From: Ectocarpus siliculosus
Taxonomy: Eukaryota; Sar; Phaeophyceae; Ectocarpales; Ectocarpaceae
Length of the DNA stretch: 64,000 bases
Reading direction: 5' to 3'
NCBI GenBank assembly: GCA_000310025.1
Contig: FN648885.1
Span: 277,964 to 341,963, forward strand
Below, piece after piece: positions 58,401-64,000 of the stretch; the stretch's first letter is position 1; every line of letters starts with the position of its first letter. The translations under genes and the position numbers were made by a program. The notes beneath the pieces are model-generated. The model was not told the origin of the DNA. It searched no databases and saw nothing but the letters and a program-made list of their open reading frames with translations.

Positions 58401-61080
58401 ATCTCCTGCGCGTGCGCCTGTTCTTTGGCCTTGACGGCTGCTGCCATGTCCTCCATGGCCTTGTCGTGCGCGTCCCTCAGCTCGCGGAACCTTCGTCGTG
58501 TTGTTTCGTGAAGGGGAAGTCACTATCCAAGCGAGAGCAAGTACGAACAGGTACTAAGTCCCCGATTCATGCGGTCTAAACGCTAGATTCTCCGCATGCC
58601 GGCATGGGAAGGAGGCTGTTTTTTACTAAAAGCGAAGAGCGCATGCGAGACGCACGGCAACCAACTTCCCCGGACAGATCGTGACTGAGTAGGGGTGGTT
58701 AGGGAGAGACTTTCCGTCCTCTTGGTCCGAGGACCACTTGTCGATTGTCTAGGTTGAGTGAACGGAGACATTCCTCTCCTCGTTTCCGCTCTTGTAGCAT
58801 CTAGCACGCCTTTGCACCCTTTTGGATGGCAAGACGTAGTGATCAAGCATGACTCGAGTAGATCATTAACCAAGACCGGGCCCTCCGCACCTGATTGGCT
58901 AACTGTGGCTTTGATGCACAGGCCGCACCATGAAGGGGTGGAGGTAAGACCCACGCCCTACAGGGTCGATACCCGAATGTTGAGGTGGGCTTCACCCACG
59001 CACATTGCGAGTGATCACTACAGGTTGACCCACTACCATGGTCTAGTGCTAGCCAACTTATTCTTCTCACGGGAATTTCAAGTGATGTTGTCTAGGAATA
59101 TTGTCACACACGCTTCTGGCATGAATATTTCTCCCCACGTGGTTTCTCTTCTCGCAGCTACCCTACTCCCCCGCCCTCGCCCCCCATGCTCGCCCTCCTT
59201 ACCTCACTAACGCAGACAGGTCTCCCTCTAGGTTCTTGATCTGATTGGTCAGCGCCTTTTCTTTGTTTGCCCTCTGGGGTGAGAACAGTGGGACGGGGAT
59301 GGTTGGGCGAATTTCCACGGGTAGAATCAGCATATGCTGCTGAGTGTGCAGGTAGGGATCTCCTTGGAAAATTGTTCCGACCTTACTACGAAGTGTCCAA
59401 TATCTAACTCGAAACCACGTTAAGGCATAGTCCATACAGTGCCCGTTGCACAAAATGAAAACCTCGTGCGTCTGCTTCCTTCTGTGCCGTTTTTATGCAG
59501 CTGAACGGCAGCGTGGTGACGTGTCGCCCCCCGTTGTTTGTACTCGGCAGACCAAACACAACAACACCCTGGAGTCAATACTTGCGGAACCAAATGCAAA
59601 TCACCGCCGTACGTGGTGTACACGGTCGCCGGTGTGGCTTGAGCAGGCACCGAAAAACTGCTCAACTCCTACTTCCCATGAGTTTTGCCTTGTCCGGCCT
59701 GACTGACCTTCTCTGTCAATTCCGCCAACTCGCGTTGTGCCTTTTCCTGCAAATGTTTCACCGTCACTCGCATTTCCGACTGGTGCAAGGTGGCGCGCAG
59801 GAGTGTCGAGGGGTTGAGAGGAATGAGAGGTTACCGGAGACGTGAAGCCCAAACCTCTAGCTTGGAGAGGAGGTTGCACATTGTCGACTGTCTTGCTTCA
59901 TAACTCTCACTAACCCCCGACGGGTACAACGGTGGAGCGTGATAGAAATTGTGTAGAGGCTGTAGGTTTCAATGGCATTGGCAACAGTACATAGAGCAGC
60001 AGCCCTTTTTTGGATCCACCCCACCCCCCAAACAACTCTGCCAGAATCAACAATAAAGGAGGGTACAAACCATCTGTCTATCTATGTGAACTCCCTACCT
60101 CTTTCCGTATGAGTTCATCATTGAGCTTTGAGATAATGCCATCCTTAGTTTCCATCTCCTTCTGGAAATAGGCCACGAACTCGTGCGTATCGTTCTCTGA
60201 CTTGAAGATCTTGTTCTGTCAGCACAGAGATGGACGAGCACGCACAGGGCCAGTCCGGGTTAGCCCGACATGCATGTTTAGTTTACCCTGGCGCGGGGAT
60301 CAACCATTTCTGCACACTGGCTTCTCAAGTGGTGGGGCTGATCATCAGCCCACCACTTGAGAACCTCTGGTTTTGGGCAACTTTCGCGGATGGTTGTTTC
60401 CACGGCGAGGAAACCCTCAGAGGTTGTACTGTAGTGGACGATACGAAGTACTCATGGTGGGAGGCTTTAAGTGTGGGTTGGGGTCCAAGTGCCTACCAGC
60501 AGTTCACACGAAATCGACATCTCAAACTTCTGGTCTAACTTGCAGTTCAAAGTACACAATTCATACGTGGTGGAGCTATCTGTCACAGCCAACTTATTTA
60601 TCACGATCACCCCCTACTGCAGTACCAAGTACAGTAAAACGTAGATCATTCAAACGGCAATAGACTACCGTAGATTGCCCACACACCCACCAAAACGTTA
60701 ATGTACAGCAGTCTACATCAGTCTAGATACCTTCCTCTACATACATACGCTTACACAGCTGTGGTAGGGCGCACCCAGACCATGCATTGCGCTAACAAGG
60801 CATTCAATAGCCTTCGTCTTGAAATAAACCCTATCCTAGCGGTTGCGCTGTACTCCTCGGTGTTTGTCATACGGTACTCGTGTGTGGTCGCCGTTGGTCC
60901 CGCAATATGCACCGCTGAATGCATGGAACACGGTTGGTTCGCTCTGACCTTCAACTCTTGATTTTGATTTCGCAAGTCATCGACCCTGTTGGACAGCATC
61001 GCGATTTTCTCCTGGTCCAGCTGACGGGTAAGCTCGGCTACCCCCGGATAGGCCGGCGTCATATCACCCAAGCCGGCCAT
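52407..61080 (-). CDS. BBOF1: BBOF1-like basal body/cilium coiled-coil protein, complete
   Basis: Twelve exons: 61080-60949, 60215-60099, 59779-59708, 59273-59203, 58490-58352, 57969-57838, 57306-57178, 56722-56627, 55230-55105, 53771-53626, 53205-53067, 52802-52407. Every junction keeps phase and the product is 564 residues, close to animal BBOF1 (CCDC176). An in-frame stop lies just upstream of ATG 61080. The protein is almost all coiled coil. Diagnostic DUF4515/BBOF1 blocks are HEFVAYFQKEME near residues 54-65, LMLKNRELRNVRKLSQYILD then QRNEVETFFLEALEEV (joined across exons 9 and 10), and LTWEDKERVLRLLFAKINN near the end. BBOF1 works in axonemes and basal body alignment of motile cilia. 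Exon 9 must use a GC donor (AACGAG|GCAAGC) to give the conserved QRNE-VETFF; the next usable GT would insert extra residues. The last exon is a disordered Ser/Gly/Ala tail. The start is 174 bp from a divergent gene. Confidence 0.88.
54042..54113 (-). repeat. Dispersed intronic repeat, copy B
   Basis: This is the reverse-complement partner of 21949-22026, located in the GC-AG intron of the BBOF1-like gene (55104-53772). A poly-C run follows its end (on the minus strand). Confidence 0.7.
60322..60363. repeat. Near-perfect 42-nt hairpin
   Basis: TTCTCAAGTGGTGGGGCTGA and TCAGCCCACCACTTGAGAA are reverse complements apart from one extra G, around a central TGATCA. It lies in intron 1 of the BBOF1-like gene. 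A 20-bp stem with almost no loop can fold in RNA or extrude in DNA. Confidence 0.85.
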
Positions 61081-61254
61081 GGCCAGCCGGTAGCCTCTCT
61101 CCCGCGCCTAGCGCCTTTTAGGCAGTAATTTCAAACGTACCCAGCGCAGCGAGCAGGGGGCAAGACCGTCGGCGAGAATTTTTCCTTGTCCGAAACCGTC
61201 GATAAATGACGGGAGGCGTTATCATGTTTCACGCATGCGGCGAGATTACATAGG
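61081..61254. promoter_or_regulatory. 174-bp divergent promoter region
   Basis: It separates the ATG of the BBOF1-like gene (-) from the ATG of the + strand gene at 61255. Such spacing leaves room only for a shared core promoter and short 5' UTRs. No motif is claimed. Confidence 0.5.
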
Positions 61255-64000
61255 ATGAATAGGAGAGACGAGACGGCGCAGAGTCACCAACAGCAGGCAC
61301 TCCTTTGCGCCATGCGGGACGCCTTGACCACCATCCAGCCTGAGATTTACGAATTTGTCTCCCAGGAGAACCGGAGCCATGCCGACCCGTGGCTGCAAAA
61401 GACGGAGTGGGTGCCTCACGAGAGAACTTTGGTCCTGTACGTGTGTGTCCAAGCTCCAGGTGAGCGGGGATATCCCCTGAGAAACACAGGTCGCACAACC
61501 AAGCCGCAGTTCATATGCATACCTCTGCTGGTTACCTGTGTCGAGCACCGTGCTCTCAGGGTGTCGTTTGCGTTGTGTCATCCTTGCTTTGTGCGGTAGG
61601 AGACTAGCTTTGCGTTGCCCATGCGGTATTTCTGCAAGAACTACCGCAAACACGGTCAAATCATCCGCAGGGTCAACTGCCCTCTCGTTCAACATGAAAG
61701 AACCCGCCCTTGGAAATCGGCGGGTTGAAACAAGAGAAGGGCACGAAGCGACATCTGCTTAATCACAGCCCAGTTCGTGATGCGGGAAATGATTTGTCGT
61801 GATCGCCTTATAGTGGGTGTTTATTTCATGATCGAAGCCCTTTTGACGGACCCTGCAACAGATAGATGTTATGTTTCCTGCTTTACAACAGGGGCAGTCT
61901 CTAGACTAACATCAGGTAAACAAGATCAACTCAAAACTTCTTGCTCTTTTGTGTACATAATGCTCAACATTAGAGGTATATTATGTGTAGTCTACCCGTC
62001 GCTCCGTTTTACCCGCCGTTCCATGGCCGATGCGTCCAGACAGCCTACAAAAACCTTAACTACTGGTGCCTAGAATGGGTCGACGCACGCGCGCACACAC
62101 TACAGCGCCTTCGATGCTACCGTTGTGTAATGAAAGCACACACTGGGTGCTTCTAGTCTAAAAGGAAAGCAAATTAATAGATGAAATTGGAGGGAATGCT
62201 CCATAGAAGGAACCCAGTGCAGGAAAATGAATGCTACGTGTCGGTGCTGAGCCCGCCATCCAACCTCAACCTCTTTCGCGTTCCCCCTCCCAGGGGAGCC
62301 CGATGACTGACTGTGTTAACGGTGTCGGCATGTTTTCATCGCCCGCATGTAAGACCGACGGTTAACGCGGTCGTGGCATCTATTAAAACACATAAACACA
62401 CGGCAGTTCATCTGCTGCCGTTTCTGTCTTTTAACCGGGGAACGACCTAGCCTCCTCCATGACGCCCCCTCATGATGGCCTTTAGTAACGTTTTCCGTTT
62501 TCAGCCGCGCGGAGACTGAAATATATCATTGGTCACCCGGTGGTCAACGCTAGTAGTAAAGAGACACAAGCAGTCAAGAGTTTTGAGCCACATGACCTTT
62601 CTCACAACAAACGCCGCAGGACTAAAGAGGACCTGCCAAAAAGAAGTGGGAATATCGGCGACGAGAGTGGAGGTGGTAAATGCAGGGAGGACGATGAATG
62701 CACCCCGAAACGAACGCGAGTCCAAAGTAGTAGCAGCCACGGTAACCACGTTTAGTTTTCTTCTGTTTGTGCTACGGTACCGGTCTTTAGTCCGGAAAGC
62801 GGCATAGCCTCCCCCGTGACGCCCCCTGACGGGGTCCCAGATCAGGTCCCAGATCATGACCTTTTGAAGCGTTTTGTGTTTTCAGCCACACTGAGACTGA
62901 CGCCTTTTCATTGGTCAGCCAGTTAGCGCGGTCGATGCAAGTAAGAAAAACACACCCACACGCACACAGGCCCATATCTCGCCCTGAAGAAGTTTGATCC
63001 AGGGCCACACGGAAGAGAATGTCCTCTTATGATATCTCAATACATTCATTTTATGGTGCGAGCACAGTTCAACAGTCCCTCCCCTACTCACTGACAAGCT
63101 CTCCGTAAATCTACATGTGCTCCCCCCGAGGAACCTGATCACGCTCGGTGTCTACCGGCATGTGATACTCCACGAAGTCTTTCTCGTCTCTACTACGTAG
63201 TGTGATATTTATAGGCACAATTCCCAATTGCAGTATTTCGTCTGTGTTGCAGTTGTCGTCAGTGTTCTTGTTGAGCTTGCCACCTCAGGTTGGATAAGAT
63301 ATCACACCCCCTGGACCGATTTTCAAAGCTCGATACTCCATATGGCAAAAACGAGCGGCGGTGCCGAATCTGGCAGCGTTGGAGCCGTCCGGTCGAGACC
63401 TTTCCGAACACGTTTCATTTGATTTCGGCATCCTCTTCGTCGTTAATCAAGCCTTGAAAATCCGTCCAGGGGGTGTGTTGTCTTACAACATGCAACCCAC
63501 GGTAGGCTTTCCCGGGAAACATCCTCTTGTGCCGAAAGGGTAGTCTTGCCAGCGCTCCTACTACCCCTTTGCCGTTGGAAGGCCGCGTCGCGACTATCAA
63601 GGACAATCGCACAAGTGCATCGCGTGGACAACTCTCTAACCAGTCGTCCCTTCTTGGCTTCTTGGCCTGCTTGGTGTTGTGTGCATCAGCTGGTTCGAAC
63701 TGCAGGCCGGGAGGGCCTGAACAGGTGGGCGAAGAGGTCACCTCGAGCAAGGAAGAGCTGCTGAACACGCTAACCCGGCCGAAGCTGCTGAAGATCTACT
63801 TCCCTCCCAGCCTTGACCAGGTTCCCTTCTGCTTCTGCGAGGTGAGTGTGGTGGTTTTCGCGTTTCGCCGCGGAGCTCCCACTTCCAACTACATTTCATA
63901 ATCCAGCCCCACGTGTTTCTGGATCACCGCAGGAGAGATGCTGTTGGTGTATAACAACATGATCTGGCGATTATCCGGACAACTGCGACAGTGCAAGAAA
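61255..64000 (+). CDS. Unrecognised protein, 5' part (runs off the window)
   Basis: Exon 1, 61255-61436, starts at an ATG and encodes MNRRDETAQSHQQQALLC, then an apparently conserved segment (DALTTIQPEIYEFVSQ, DPWLQKTEWVPHERTLVL), with donor GTCCT|GTACGT. A second exon at 63706-63841 (acceptor ACTGCAG|GCCGGG, donor TGCGAG|GTGAGT) joins in phase and adds SKEELLNTLTRPKLLKIYF and PPSLDQVPFCFCE. A third begins about 63938 (MLLVYNNMIWRLSGQLRQ) and continues past 64000; its acceptor (CAGGAGAG|ATG) is weak. The composition looks like a globular helical protein. I cannot name the family. The 2.27 kb intron carries repeats and could hide another exon (for example near 61605-61730). Confidence 0.6.
62428..62934. 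repeat. Pair of diverged direct repeats
   Basis: Copy 1 (about 62428-62549) and copy 2 (about 62784-62934) share GTCTTT, TAGCCTCC, GTGACGCCCCCT (copy 1 ATGACGCCCCCT), GTTTTCAGCC, GAGACTGA and CATTGGTCA in the same order. Copy 2 also has a doubled GTCCCAGATCA. They flank about 235 bp with no clear gene. They could be LTR-like remnants or a segmental duplication within the intron. Confidence 0.6.
63291..63488. mobile_element. Small MITE-like element, ends ACACCCCCTGGAC
   Basis: The left arm, GGATAAGATATCACACCCCC then TGGACCGATTTTCAAAGCTC, is matched by the reverse complement of 63447-63488 with a few mismatches. The element is about 200 bp and ends about 220 bp upstream of exon 2 of the + strand gene. 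Its AGATATCACACCCCC end resembles the AGATAACACACC end of the 50.6-51.5 kb element. Confidence 0.65.

Overview
This is a window of intron-rich nuclear DNA from a eukaryote, most likely a heterokont alga and probably a brown alga (Ectocarpus-like). Three things point that way: about half G+C with introns of roughly 0.3-2.3 kb, presequences of the heterokont plastid type (an ASAFAF motif at 10.47 kb), and several genes of motile flagella, which brown algal zoospores and gametes carry. I rebuilt genes by hand from reading frame, GT/GC-AG splice sites and phase. Eleven genes are supported to different degrees. No CRISPR array, rRNA, intact tRNA or bacterial operon is visible.

Layout. 1-560 is degraded, homopolymer-stretched sequence at a contig edge. 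0.57-2.4 kb (+) is the 3' part of a membrane protein with a long low-complexity tail. 7.9-10.1 kb (-) and 10.36 kb (+) are two divergent small genes with signal or plastid presequences. 12.4-14.6 kb (+) is a four-exon HNH endonuclease. 16.1-30.4 kb (-) is a very large EF-hand protein of EFCAB6-like architecture (five repeat units plus an RPxSA-rich tail). 32.0-34.9 kb (+) is a protein ending in a JHY-like block. 35.5-38.9 kb (-) is a ZGRF1/Mte1/Dbl2-type DUF2439 protein with a RanBP2-type zinc finger. 40.1-43.2 kb (+) is a complete VAMP7-like R-SNARE. 45.2-48.0 kb (+) is a Ser-rich protein with several (AGC)n tracts. 48-52.4 kb is gene-poor and repeat-rich. 52.4-61.1 kb (-) is a complete 12-exon BBOF1-like basal-body protein. 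61.3-64 kb (+) is the 5' part of an unrecognised gene.

Themes. Three of the genes (EFCAB6-like, JHY-like, BBOF1-like) belong to families tied to motile cilia, and the first two are head to head. Several neighbours are divergent with short shared upstream regions (174 bp and 256 bp). Three introns need a GC donor to keep the frame and the family alignment. Introns and intergenic DNA carry undescribed-looking repeats: a roughly 0.9 kb terminal-inverted-repeat element with internal TATCACACCCC motifs, a 0.48 kb MITE-like palindrome with about 120-bp arms, a 0.2 kb element with a related terminal motif, a tRNA-derived SINE-like unit, tandem duplications, and a short repeat shared by introns of two different genes.
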